This document shows positions 49,767 to 58,660 of a stretch of 64,000 bases of DNA, piece by piece; positions within the stretch are counted from its first letter, which is position 1, and the number at the start of each line of letters is the position of its first letter. The DNA is taken from assembly GCA_015296085.1 (NCBI GenBank), contig DVDT01000007.1:1-64000 (forward strand). Reading direction: 5' to 3'. The stretch is from Trichormus sp. M33_DOE_039. GTDB taxonomy: Bacteria > Cyanobacteriota > Cyanobacteriia > Cyanobacteriales > Nostocaceae. The translations under genes and the position numbers were made by a program. The notes beneath the pieces were generated by a model. It was not told the origin of the DNA. It saw only the letters and a program-made list of their open reading frames with translations, and did not search any database.

Positions 49767-50630
49767 TCAAAAAACTAAGTATTCTCGCATATACTGATTA
49801 ACTAGCTCCGGTTTTTCTTGTTGAACCCAATGTCCACAAGCGGGAATATACTTAATTTGGAGATTATTCACATAGTCGTTGGTGTTGTAAGTGAGTTCCT
49901 TCCCTAATGCAGTATCATTTTCACCCCAGATTATCAGTGTAGGAATTTCTAAAATACCCCAATTTTGCGAGGATATCAGACCAGAAAAAATATTACGGTA
50001 ATAGTTCAACATAGCTGTGAGTGCGCCAGTTTTAGCAGCCGATTGTTGATAAGCAGCAATATCATCTGGAGTGAATGCTATTTTATTAACTGCTGTGTCT
50101 GGAATGATTTTAGCGATCGCCAAACAATTATTAGCTTTGAACAGCAATTCTGGTAGCCAAGGTAGCTGAAATAAGAAGATATACCAACTACGAAGTAACT
50201 GTTGGGGAGTGAATAAACCTTGGGTAAATTTAGCAGGGTGAGGCAAATTGAGAATAATTAAACGCTCTACCATTTCAGGATGGGCGTAGGCAAAATTCCA
50301 GGCGATCGCACCACCCCAATCATGCCCAACTAAAATACAACTATCGTGTCCTAATCCCTTAATTACTCCTTCAATATCTTGAATAAATTCATCCATGACA
50401 TAGGCTGATTTACCTTTTGGCTTATCACTATCGTTATAGCCACGCAAATCCAGCGCAACCACCTGAAAATCCTGGGCAAATTCGGGGATTTGATGCCGCC
50501 AAGAATACCAAAACTCAGGAAATCCATGTAACATCAGCATCAAGCGTCCTGTTCCTTGGGTGACATAGTGCAGTTTCACCCCATTAGTATTGATATATGC
50601 GTGCTGCCAAGAATTCTGAACCACAGACAT
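49767..50630 (-). CDS. alpha/beta hydrolase, epoxide hydrolase-like
   Basis: A 287-residue alpha/beta hydrolase. HGFPEFWYSWRHQIP holds the oxyanion HG-x-P motif typical of soluble epoxide hydrolases and haloacetate dehalogenases. LVGHDWGGAIAW gives the nucleophile Asp, and PTLIIWGENDTALG and ACGHWVQQEKPE give the charge-relay Asp and His. The Asp nucleophile excludes ordinary Ser esterases. The substrate is unknown. Divergent from the GHL10 gene. Confidence 0.88.
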   Translation of the reverse strand: MSVVQNSWQHAYINTNGVKLHYVTQGTGRLMLMLHGFPEFWYSWRHQIPEFAQDFQVVALDLRGYNDSDKPKGKSAYVMDEFIQDIEGVIKGLGHDSCILVGHDWGGAIAWNFAYAHPEMVERLIILNLPHPAKFTQGLFTPQQLLRSWYIFLFQLPWLPELLFKANNCLAIAKIIPDTAVNKIAFTPDDIAAYQQSAAKTGALTAMLNYYRNIFSGLISSQNWGILEIPTLIIWGENDTALGKELTYNTNDYVNNLQIKYIPACGHWVQQEKPELVNQYMREYLVF

Positions 50631-50755
50631 AGGTTTTATGTTGGCAAGAATGTTAATTAATTATCTAACAAGGTACTAGTTCAAACATCTACTCAAAGGA
50701 TTGGGAATGGGGCATTGGGTTTCCCTACTCCCCCTGCCCTCTTATCTGCAACACT

Positions 50756-51901
50756 ATGGAAATACGCGGTGTCTGGTTAACTACTACTGATAGTCAAGTT
50801 CTGCGTTCACAGCACAACATTGCTGAAGCGATGGATTTTCTGGCTACCACAGGGTTTAATGTTGTCTTTCCTGTGGTGTGGAACAAAGGTGTGACGTTAT
50901 ACCCCAGTCAAACAATGCGACAAACTTTTGGAATAGAAATTGATCCTTTGTCTGTTGGGCGTGACCCTTTAGCAGAGATAGTGAAAGAGGCGAGGCAAGT
51001 TGGGTTAAAAATCATCCCTTGGTTTGAATATGGTTTTGCCAGTTCCTACAATTTAAACGGGGGCTTACTTTTACAGCAAAAACCAGAATGGGCAGCCCGT
51101 GACTCTCAAGGTAATCTATTAAAGAAAAATGGTTTTGAGTGGTTGAATGCTCTTGACCCTGAAGTCCAAGCATTTTTGATGAATTTGGTGCTGGAGGTGG
51201 TCAATAATTATGATGTAGATGGCATTCAAGGAGACGATCGCTTTCCCGCTTTACCCAGTGAAGGCGGTTATGATGCCTACACTATCGGCCGTTATCAGCA
51301 AGAATTTCATCGCCAACCACCACAAAACCCTAAAGATAGACAATGGCTACAATGGCGCGCTGATATTTTGACAGAATTTTGGGCGCGACTATACCAGCAA
51401 GTCAAAGCGGTTAACCCTAACTTGTTGGTGTCCGTTGCTCCTAATATCTATGATTGGGCTTTTCAAGAATACCTGCAAGATTCCCCCACCTGGTTAAACC
51501 GGGGAATAGTGGATATGATTCACCCACAAATTTATCGGCGGGATTTTTCCAGCTATCGCGCGATCGCCGATAAACTAGTGAAAGAACAATTTACAGATGC
51601 GACTTTACCAAAGTTAGCCCCAGGAATTTTGCTGAAGTTGGGGTCTTATTGCATCAGTCCAGAATATTTGGTGCAGATCATTGAGTATAATCGCCGTTTG
51701 GGTATTCCAGGCGAAGTATGCTTTTTTTATGAAGGCTTGCGAGAAAATAATCATGCCTTAGCTAAAGTCTTACGAAATCACCCCTATGCTCAATCAGCTT
51801 CATTTCCCTCTCTCAGTGATTTAAATACAGCTAGTAGTGTCAGCAAACAACAGCAGAATCATCAGGGTTGGCGGAACTTTTGGCAAAATTTGTGGCATTA
51901 G
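50756..51901 (+). CDS. glycoside hydrolase-like family 10 (GHL10) protein
   Basis: A 381-residue TIM-barrel protein of the GHL10/DUF187 type. It starts MEIRGVWLTTTDSQVL, followed by ATTGFNVVFPVVWNKGVTLY, PWFEYGFASSY, GIQGDDRFPALPSEGGYDAY with acidic residues at the barrel mouth, and VDMIHPQIYRRDF. No signal peptide is visible, so a cytoplasmic location or unusual export is likely; most relatives are secreted. It probably acts on a glycan, but the substrate is unknown. Confidence 0.82.
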   Translation: MEIRGVWLTTTDSQVLRSQHNIAEAMDFLATTGFNVVFPVVWNKGVTLYPSQTMRQTFGIEIDPLSVGRDPLAEIVKEARQVGLKIIPWFEYGFASSYNLNGGLLLQQKPEWAARDSQGNLLKKNGFEWLNALDPEVQAFLMNLVLEVVNNYDVDGIQGDDRFPALPSEGGYDAYTIGRYQQEFHRQPPQNPKDRQWLQWRADILTEFWARLYQQVKAVNPNLLVSVAPNIYDWAFQEYLQDSPTWLNRGIVDMIHPQIYRRDFSSYRAIADKLVKEQFTDATLPKLAPGILLKLGSYCISPEYLVQIIEYNRRLGIPGEVCFFYEGLRENNHALAKVLRNHPYAQSASFPSLSDLNTASSVSKQQQNHQGWRNFWQNLWH

Positions 51902-52005
51902 GATGACTTTTGCATAACTTTTCAACATTACATTGATAAGTTTACAAAGCAAAAGACGAGTGAGAGTGGTATATACACTATCACAACTAAAACAATTATT
52001 GAGCC

Positions 52006-52704
52006 ATGCAAGCTATTCAAGATTATCTGGTAGAAAAGCAAAATCAATTCGCACAACATTCTCTCTTTAAAAGACTGCTAAAAGAGCAATCTTTGCAAGA
52101 ATTTGCCTCCTTATCTGCTCATTTGAGCTTTTGGGTAATGTCATTTCAGGATTTACTGCGACTGAATGAAGAGCGAATCACTAATATTGAAATTCGCAGT
52201 ATTGTGCGTCAGCATCGATTAGAAGATATCGGTCATGAACAGTGGTTCTTGAAAGATATGAACCAAATGAAGTGTCCAGTCATAAATCTGCGATCGCTTT
52301 ACAGCCATAATCATGCTACTACCCGTGAGGCGACATACGCACTGATGTCAGAAGTTTTTCAAGCACATAACGATTATGAACGCATTGCTCTATTGTTAGC
52401 TTTAGAATCTGCAGGTCATGTATTCTTCGGATTCACCGTCGATTTTGTAGAAAATCTTGGTTACTCTACTAGCCTAGTATATTTTTCTCATCACCATCTT
52501 GAGTGTGAGCAAGACCACGAAATATTTGAGCAAAAGATTGCAGAATATATTGCAAATATTCAACTTAGTCACAAAGAGACGCAGGACATATTAAATATAA
52601 TTGATCGTGTTTATAATGCTTTCACTCTTATGTTTGATGGCTTGCAAATTGTCATAGACTCAAATATTAAATCTAGAAAATTACCTAGATTAGCACTGGT
52701 ATGA
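52006..52704 (+). CDS. heme-oxygenase-like fold protein, putative metal oxidase/oxygenase
   Basis: A 232-residue helical protein resembling the TenA/PqqC/HDO (heme-oxygenase-like diiron oxidase) superfamily. Candidate metal ligands are spaced along the helices: RLEDIGHEQWFLKD (Glu73, His77, Glu78, Asp84), ALESAGHVFFGF (Glu134, His138) and SHHHLECEQDHEIFE (His164, Glu168, Asp170, His171). Such proteins use O2 with iron to cut or oxidise small molecules or fatty acids, but some members are non-catalytic. A DUF2358 gene follows 52 bases downstream, probably in the same operon. The fold is likely; the chemistry is open. Confidence 0.65.
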   Translation: MQAIQDYLVEKQNQFAQHSLFKRLLKEQSLQEFASLSAHLSFWVMSFQDLLRLNEERITNIEIRSIVRQHRLEDIGHEQWFLKDMNQMKCPVINLRSLYSHNHATTREATYALMSEVFQAHNDYERIALLLALESAGHVFFGFTVDFVENLGYSTSLVYFSHHHLECEQDHEIFEQKIAEYIANIQLSHKETQDILNIIDRVYNAFTLMFDGLQIVIDSNIKSRKLPRLALV

Positions 52705-52756
52705 TGTATGATTTTCCTGTTGTTGGTGTTTGAGTAAACAATCAAGGAAAATATTT

Positions 52757-53188
52757 GTGAAATCTCGCTTACCTATAGAACAAATCATCAAAATTCTACA
52801 ACAGGATCTACCCACACTGTTTGAGCAAGATATTTCTTATGACATATACACTGCAGATATCTACTTTCAAGACCCAGTAAATAAATTTAAATATAAATTC
52901 AATTATCGCATTATCTTTTGGACGTTGCGATTTCATGCTCGGCTATTCTTTACAGAAATCTACTTTGACTTACATGAAGTGTATCAGTCAGACCCAGATA
53001 CAATTATAGCCAAATGGACTGTCAGAGGCGTGTTGCGTGTTCCCTGGAAAGCACGAATTTTCTTCAATGGCTATTCAACCTATAAACTCAACCAAGATAA
53101 TTTAATTTACGAACACATCGATACTTGGGATCGTTCTCCTAGAGAAATTCTTCAACAGTTTTGGCAAAAAGGGGAAGACGAAATTTAG
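52757..53188 (+). CDS. DUF2358 (NTF2/SnoaL-like) protein
   Basis: A protein of 143 residues from the GTG at 52757, supported by AAGGA eight bases upstream; a TTG at 52730 would add nine residues. The DUF2358 pattern is clear: LPTLFEQDISYDIYTADIYF, then RFHARLFFTEIYFDLHEVYQ, VRGVLRVPWKARIFFNGYST and YEHIDTWDRSPREIL. The fold is NTF2/SnoaL-like, a cone with a pocket. Relatives are common in cyanobacteria and plastids without known function. It is probably co-expressed with the heme-oxygenase-fold gene before it. Confidence 0.8.
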   Translation: MKSRLPIEQIIKILQQDLPTLFEQDISYDIYTADIYFQDPVNKFKYKFNYRIIFWTLRFHARLFFTEIYFDLHEVYQSDPDTIIAKWTVRGVLRVPWKARIFFNGYSTYKLNQDNLIYEHIDTWDRSPREILQQFWQKGEDEI

Positions 53189-53654
53189 TAATTATTCCAT
53201 ACAAGTTACAGACGATAGTGAATAGGTAAGGAAAGTAATTCTCTTATTTTTTACTAATGCGTCGCTGTACTAGCTCACAATTTATAGACAATCGCCTATA
53301 GAGCTTAAGATGTCAATATACAGCCGTAAAGTTTAATACTATTTTAAGCAAGTTTAAAAAAACCTGAATTACTTCTTTTAGCTAGTGAGGTCAATGTAAC
53401 GGTTAATTTAGGAAGCTGTTATGTATAATTTATAGCGTTATAATAACAACTGGCTACTAGTCAAAAATACGAGTAAAGCAATAAACATGGTTGAGTGGCA
53501 TTGACTGTGGAAATATTGGCAATAATATGACTCAAAAATCTAGTCAAATAAGAAATCGACAGCAGGAATACTGTTGTTTATAGTGTTACTCGTCAATAGG
53601 CTAGGAAATCACTAAGAAATCAAATCAATAACCAAAGGAGAAGGAGACGCATCT
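53189..53654. other. intergenic region
   Basis: 466 AT-rich bases, no credible frame. The right end has an excellent ribosome-binding site (AAAGGAGAAGGAGA) for the M15 peptidase gene. Confidence 0.4.
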
Positions 53655-54422
53655 ATGCCAGATACTGCTGTAGAATTTCCTAATTTAGAAAAATTTCAAT
53701 CTACTAATAGCACTGTAAAATTTACTGAAGCTGATCCTGAAATTATTAAAGAAATTCAAACCTTACTCAATACCAAAGGTTTGTATAAAGGTAAAATTGA
53801 TGGTGTCGTAGGCGAACTAAGTCAAAAAGCGTTTGCAGAATTTAAAGAAAGTGTTTGGCTAGACTCTCCCGATATGTTGGGGCCGACTACTGCATCCACT
53901 TTATTGGAGATTGCTGAAAACCATCAAACTAATGAAGAACAAACTCAACAATTAAAACCATTACCACCATCAACTTTAGGTAGTAAAACTGGACGTTCTT
54001 TAAAGTTGGTAACAGGAGAATTAGTTTATGAAAATGAACTGATAGTGACTGGAATTCCTCTCACTTGGGGGGAAATTACAAAAGGATGTGATCCAGAACG
54101 CAACCCAGAATCCAAAACAGTAATTAACAACATTATCAAAGCAGCTAAAGGCTTTGGCAAAATTCGTGATAAATATGATAGTCCAATTTCTATCAATTCC
54201 GCCTATCGTCCGCCATCCGTGAATCGTCGCATAGGCGGCGCACGCTATTCTCAACATATTAATGGTTTAGCCCTTGATATTTGTCCTGTAGATGGTAACT
54301 TTAGCAGGCTGTTACAAATTTGCCGTGCTTCTGATTGCACAGGACTAGGTAGAGGAATGCACAAAGGTTTTATTCATTGCGATTGGCGGCCAGGTGGTCG
54401 TGTGGTTTTTGATTATCCTTAA
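53655..54422 (+). CDS. peptidoglycan-binding / M15-type peptidase
   Basis: 255 residues. Residues 28-88 are a peptidoglycan-binding domain (IKEIQTLLNTKGLYKGKIDG, then VGELSQKAFAEFKES). Residues about 125-250 are an M15 peptidase domain with SINSAYRPPSVNRRIGG, SQHINGLALDI (the H-x-x-G-x-A-x-D zinc motif) and FIHCDWRPGG with the third ligand His. It should cut D-Ala-containing bonds in peptidoglycan. There is no signal peptide, which is odd for a wall enzyme. A strong terminator follows. Confidence 0.87.
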   Translation: MPDTAVEFPNLEKFQSTNSTVKFTEADPEIIKEIQTLLNTKGLYKGKIDGVVGELSQKAFAEFKESVWLDSPDMLGPTTASTLLEIAENHQTNEEQTQQLKPLPPSTLGSKTGRSLKLVTGELVYENELIVTGIPLTWGEITKGCDPERNPESKTVINNIIKAAKGFGKIRDKYDSPISINSAYRPPSVNRRIGGARYSQHINGLALDICPVDGNFSRLLQICRASDCTGLGRGMHKGFIHCDWRPGGRVVFDYP

Positions 54423-54435
54423 TTAGTCAGAGTAT

Positions 54436-54475
54436 GGGGGTGTAAGTGTTGAAAACGCTTACACCCCTATATATT
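54436..54475 (+). terminator. terminator of the M15 peptidase gene
   Basis: GGGGTGTAAG and CTTACACCCC form a long GC-rich stem with GTTGAAAACG between them, 15 bases after the stop, followed by TATATATTT. Confidence 0.78.
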
Positions 54476-54476
54476 T

Positions 54477-54715
54477 GGCGATCGCTAAAATAAATTTACT
54501 GCACGAAGAACTAACCAATATAAAATACCTAACTGCGATCGCCTTCGGTGGGGTATAGCCCATCGCACCTGTTGGCATTTTTCAGGCGATGTCTAGGTTA
54601 GTTATGAACAACTTGCAACTCAAATGAATCTATTGAGTTCCTCAGTGCTTATTTAAGAGAATAAATTGGCTCAAGTAGAGAGCGATCGCACTTATTGGTA
54701 TTTTGCAGGTGATCT
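54477..54715. repeat. two diverged copies of a HIP1-containing repeat
   Basis: CATCGCACCTGTTGGCATTT followed by TTCAGGCGATGTC (about 54561-54593), and GATCGCACTTATTGGTATTT followed by TGCAGGTGATCTC (about 54683-54715), share most positions. GCGATCGC octamers accompany them. This gap separates the M15 gene from the nuclease-like gene. Confidence 0.55.
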
Positions 54716-54817
54716 CTTTTAACACATACTATTAAATATAGCTGGCTGTAATGGGGAAAGTGATTACAGTTTCCAATTTGTCAAAATGAAATTACATTAG
54801 CTTGTTAGGTTTTAAAA

Positions 54818-55798
54818 ATGTATCTTGACTTCAGCGCAATAAAAACAGGTGAGGATTTTGAATTATTATGTGAAGATTTACTCGAATGTATCGGGTTTGA
54901 AATAGAGTCTAAACCTGCTCGTGGGCCTGACCGTGGAAGAGATATTATTGCATCTCAAACCTTGATTGATGGGCTTGGAATCAAGGATAAGCATAGATAT
55001 TTAATTGAATGTAAGCATTATGCTGTGAGTGGGAAATCTGTTCGAGAAACTGATATTGGTAATCCTATCCCAAAAATGAGTACTCATTCTTGTGATCGAT
55101 ACCTACTAATTACTAGCACGGTACCTAGCGAAAACGTCCAGGCTCAGTTAAGTGCAATTAGTAATGCAGTACCTACATACAAAGCAACCATTTGGTCAAA
55201 AGGAGACTTGAGAAAGTATTTAAACAAATACCCAGAAGTTATAAAACGCTACTTTAAGCCGGAAAGTAATTTTATCAATACTCATCTAGAAGAAGTTGTA
55301 AAAACTTTTAAGGAGTATATGAGATTGCCTGATAAGTTGAGTAATATTAAAAAACTATTACTGCAAAATCCTCAGATTCTTCCAATAGAAGCATATATGT
55401 CTTCCCATTACGAGTACCGTAATGAAATTCAATTTCCAGATGGTAGAATGATAGATTGTTTTGCAGTTCGTCCAGATAGTGGTGGTATTAGAGGTTATAT
55501 GTATTATCTGGGTTCACCCTATGAAGACCCATTTACAGATTCAGGACAGCCTAAAAAAGAGCTAAAGTTCCTACTTGATTCAGCATATAATCATACTAGT
55601 TTAGCTATTCAAATATTATCTCAGGAACACATACTTCATCCTGCAATCATTATGGGACAAGATTCAGCAGGTATGAAAAGAAAGTATTTTGCCCAGCGAA
55701 GAATGAGGGGGTTTGGCCCATATGCTGAACTTAATATTTATATAATTGTTGGACAGCGTGCTTATTATAATGAAATGTATGAAATAAATAGGCTTTAG
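54818..55798 (+). CDS. Mrr-like restriction endonuclease-fold protein
   Basis: 326 residues. The N-terminal domain (about 8-150) is of the Mrr_cat/PD-(D/E)xK type: GEDFELLCEDLLECIGFEIE (helix 1), GPDRGRDIIA with Asp42, and YLIECKHYAVSGKSV with Glu64-Cys-Lys66, so all core catalytic residues are present. The C-terminal half (about 160-326) has no motif I can name; its end (HPAIIMGQDSAGMKRKYF, then LNIYIIVGQRAYYNE) is faintly like the nuclease core of Shedu SduA proteins. It stands alone, flanked by repeats, and is AT-rich. It may be a Type IV restriction or anti-phage effector, but this is inference from fold and isolation. Confidence 0.72.
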   Translation: MYLDFSAIKTGEDFELLCEDLLECIGFEIESKPARGPDRGRDIIASQTLIDGLGIKDKHRYLIECKHYAVSGKSVRETDIGNPIPKMSTHSCDRYLLITSTVPSENVQAQLSAISNAVPTYKATIWSKGDLRKYLNKYPEVIKRYFKPESNFINTHLEEVVKTFKEYMRLPDKLSNIKKLLLQNPQILPIEAYMSSHYEYRNEIQFPDGRMIDCFAVRPDSGGIRGYMYYLGSPYEDPFTDSGQPKKELKFLLDSAYNHTSLAIQILSQEHILHPAIIMGQDSAGMKRKYFAQRRMRGFGPYAELNIYIIVGQRAYYNEMYEINRL

Positions 55799-55974
55799 TG
55801 CCTCATTGAATGGAAGGAAAAACTTTCAAAGTATTACGAATTTGCTATGCGAGGTTGTAATATAAAAATTGATATTTTAAGTTATAGTCGCCTTCTTCAA
55901 AAATCTATCTGAATGAAATTTTCAATTTGATCCCTACTTTCAGCCTAGTATCATCACTAAATGGAATAATCAAG

Positions 55975-56024
55975 TATCAGTTATCAGTAATGATAAAACT
56001 GATAACTGATAACTGATAACTGAT
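55975..56024. repeat. heptamer repeat and hairpin after hupL
   Basis: TATCAGTTATCAGT on the left and several ACTGATA units on the right (about 55998-56024) form both a tandem heptamer repeat and a long hairpin. It lies directly downstream of the hupL stop and may act as transcript end or stabiliser. Confidence 0.65.
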
Positions 56025-57620
56025 TTAAGCAGTACGAAAACGTGCAAGTTCTTCGCCTGTCTTCGCATCATGGGCATGAACAGTACACACCAGACAAGAA
56101 TCAAATGATCGCGCAACGTGTCCCACTTCCACAGGATCGGTAGGATCTTCAATCGGTGTCCCAATTAAAGCTTCCTCAATGGGGCCGCGGATACCATTAC
56201 TATCACGGGGGCCGACGTTCCAAGTAGTAGCAGCGATGACTTGGTAATTCTTAATCTTGCCATCTTCTATGTCTACCCAGTGACACAAAGAACCCCGTGA
56301 AGCTTCCGTTGCACCCCAACCGCGCCCATCTTTTTCCTTGGGTTTGATATACCAGGGATCGTTTAAGACAAACTCACGCAAACATCTTTCCGCTTGGCGG
56401 TATAATTTGACAATTTCGTGGACACGTGCAAGCTGACGCACATGAATACTAGCACCACCCATTTCTTTGAAGACATCCAGGATGAACCCGTCGTAGTGTT
56501 GCCAAGATTCACCATGCTGACCACCTGCGACTAACTGACGCGCCAGGGGGCCGACTTCCAAGCGGCCGAAATCTTCATGTAATACCGCAGTTGCCCAAGA
56601 GTAGGCGTTGTTGAAGTCTTTATGATTTTTCTGGGTGGGTTTGGTGGTACGGTCAAAGGGGTGAACGTTAGCTGTACCTTCGTCATACCAGGAATGAGTT
56701 GTATTCTCACGGGCAAAGGTATGATCCATCAAAGTATGGGTGTCGCTGAAGCTGTTGTACACACCACTTTTCATAATTACTGCCGCGTTGCGTCCGGCGA
56801 TAGTCGGCTTCTGGTATCTATCTTCGTGAGGTAAATATCCCCAAGAAACGTATTTACCCACACCTGCGCCGTATCTATCTAAACCGATATCTAGACCCAT
56901 GCGCCAATAGAAACCTAAGTCTGACTCACGATGTTTGATGTCTTCATCTAACCAGTCCATGAAGTCATCGTAAGTTTGGATTTCTTCATAGCGTTCTAAA
57001 GAACAACCCAACCATACAGGTTCTAACCAGTTGGTGCGGAAATATTCTAAAATTGCCCAAGCACGGGTGATGTCTGTTAAGGTAGGGGCGCACATCACAC
57101 CACCGGGAACCATATAACTAGAGTGTGGCCATTGTCCACCAAACAAGGCATAAATCTCTACAGGTTTGCTAGAAATAGTCACACCGAGTTCATAAGATTT
57201 GCCTGTGAAAGCGGTAAAGCGGCGGACGGCTTCATCATAAAAGCGGCTACTACGGTATTTTTTATTAGTCAAGTCGATGGCGAATAATCCATAAAAGTAA
57301 CGGGGAATACTTTGGATGGTTTCGACAATTTGACCAAGGTTTTTAGCTAAGATGGCATTGCGAGGAACTTCTGTACCCCAAGCAGTATCTAATGCCCAGG
57401 ATGCGGAGGTTAAGTGAGAAGCACCGCAGATACCGCAAATTCGGGGTGTAACAATTAATCCCGCTTGTGGGTCTTTACCCCGGAGGATAATTTCAAATCC
57501 GCGAAATAGTTCGGCGTGTGTCCAGGCGTTTACTACCTGGCCATCGGCAATTTCAACGCGAACGTCTAAATCGCCCTCGACTCTACCGACGGGCGATATA
57601 TCTAATGTTTGTTTTCCCAT
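56025..57620 (-). CDS. hupL: uptake [NiFe]-hydrogenase large subunit HupL
   Basis: The 531-residue catalytic subunit oxidises H2 released by nitrogenase. The NiFe ligands are complete: RICGICGASHL (Cys62, Cys65) and SFDSCLVCTVH (Cys509, Cys512). The C-terminal 16 residues after His515 (AHDAKTGEELARFRTA) are the extension removed by the maturation protease HupW. The reading frame is continuous; in Nostoc PCC 7120 vegetative DNA this gene is split by a developmental excision element, which is absent here. It follows hupS after 77 bases that hold heptameric repeats, and both are on the minus strand. Confidence 0.97.
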   Translation of the reverse strand: MGKQTLDISPVGRVEGDLDVRVEIADGQVVNAWTHAELFRGFEIILRGKDPQAGLIVTPRICGICGASHLTSASWALDTAWGTEVPRNAILAKNLGQIVETIQSIPRYFYGLFAIDLTNKKYRSSRFYDEAVRRFTAFTGKSYELGVTISSKPVEIYALFGGQWPHSSYMVPGGVMCAPTLTDITRAWAILEYFRTNWLEPVWLGCSLERYEEIQTYDDFMDWLDEDIKHRESDLGFYWRMGLDIGLDRYGAGVGKYVSWGYLPHEDRYQKPTIAGRNAAVIMKSGVYNSFSDTHTLMDHTFARENTTHSWYDEGTANVHPFDRTTKPTQKNHKDFNNAYSWATAVLHEDFGRLEVGPLARQLVAGGQHGESWQHYDGFILDVFKEMGGASIHVRQLARVHEIVKLYRQAERCLREFVLNDPWYIKPKEKDGRGWGATEASRGSLCHWVDIEDGKIKNYQVIAATTWNVGPRDSNGIRGPIEEALIGTPIEDPTDPVEVGHVARSFDSCLVCTVHAHDAKTGEELARFRTA

Positions 57621-57633
57621 TCTCCTCTCCTAG

Positions 57634-57666
57634 TTGGGGATTGGGGATTGGGGATTGGGGATTGGG
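57634..57666. repeat. heptamer tandem repeat in the hupS-hupL gap
   Basis: Four exact TTGGGGA copies plus TTGGG lie between hupS and hupL. Short tandem repeats of this wording are scattered in Nostoc genomes. Intergenic repeats and hairpins at this same place have been described for other filamentous strains and may balance the subunit messages. Confidence 0.75.
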
Positions 57667-57697
57667 TCAGAATTTTCCCAGTCGCCAGCCCCAGTCC

Positions 57698-58660
57698 CTA
57701 AACTGTAAAAAAGTCTTCATCTGCCCAATCTGGGGCTGTATTTTTAGCGACCATTGTAAGTAAGGCGTAGTCTTTGGTTTTGACTCCTGGGGGTAATTCT
57801 TTGGGAACTCCCATAACAGTTTGAGTCTTAAAGACTGTTCCGGGTTGGAGGTCAAAGAAAGGAAATTCGGGTTCTGTACAACCTAAACAGGGCATTCCGG
57901 CGCGTGTTTTGGAGGAAACGCGATTCCACAAGATGCGGTTGCAGGAGGAATGGGTCATGGGGCCGCGACAACCTAGGTCGTAGAATAAGCAGCCCTTGCG
58001 TTGACCGAATTCGGCAGTGGTGGCTTTGTAGGCAAAGTGGACGTTACGAGTACAACCTGTTTGGGTGTAGGTGTTGAAGAAGGTTTGGGGACGATGTAGT
58101 TCATCGAGGGCGATGTCTGCTATACGTCCAGTAGCGATCGCTACTAATATCTGTGTAATCCAATCGGGGTGTGACGGACATCCAGGAATATTAATTACTG
58201 GTAATCCTGATTTAGCAACGAAATCCTTACCTAAAAAGCCACCTTCTTGACGTTTGAGAAATTGCAAACCTTGGGATTCGCTGGGGTTGGGGGACATGGC
58301 TGGGATTCCTCCCCAAGTGGCGCAGTCGCCTACCGCAACGACAAAGCTAGCAACTTTCGCTAGGTCAGTTAGCCAATCCTTCATGGGGCGATCGGCAAAC
58401 CGATTCCATTCGCCTGTTCCGTTGGGGGCATTAACTACACTACCTTCAAATACCAAAATATCGAGTGGTATTTTGCCGAGAATGCAGTCCCATAGTAAGG
58501 TTTGTACGTTGTTGCCTAGTTCCAATCCCAAAGAAGGATGCCAAAGTACCTTAATGCCAAAATCAGCAATTAAATCGCAGACTGTCGGTTCTTCGGCATT
58601 AAGAAAAGACATGGTATTGCCCGAACAAGCACCACCTTGCAGCCAGAGTACATTAGTCAT
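57698..58660 (-). CDS. hupS: uptake [NiFe]-hydrogenase small subunit HupS
   Basis: The 320-residue electron-transfer subunit. Cys residues for three Fe-S clusters are visible: WLQGGACSGNTMSF, VGDCATWGGIP, IPGCPSHPDWI, GCTRNVHF, GCRGPMTHSSC and PCLGCTEPEFPFFD. There is no twin-arginine signal at the N-terminus, as is normal for cyanobacterial HupS, so the enzyme sits on the cytoplasmic side. It is co-transcribed with hupL. The ATG at 58660 is followed by the conserved MTNVLWLQGGACSGN; the ribosome-binding site is weak. It is divergent from the accessory/hyp genes. Confidence 0.97.
   Translation of the reverse strand: MTNVLWLQGGACSGNTMSFLNAEEPTVCDLIADFGIKVLWHPSLGLELGNNVQTLLWDCILGKIPLDILVFEGSVVNAPNGTGEWNRFADRPMKDWLTDLAKVASFVVAVGDCATWGGIPAMSPNPSESQGLQFLKRQEGGFLGKDFVAKSGLPVINIPGCPSHPDWITQILVAIATGRIADIALDELHRPQTFFNTYTQTGCTRNVHFAYKATTAEFGQRKGCLFYDLGCRGPMTHSSCNRILWNRVSSKTRAGMPCLGCTEPEFPFFDLQPGTVFKTQTVMGVPKELPPGVKTKDYALLTMVAKNTAPDWADEDFFTV

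Noticed and set aside
55975-56024. CRISPR-like array after hupL
   Set aside because: The units are seven-base tandem repeats without spacers.
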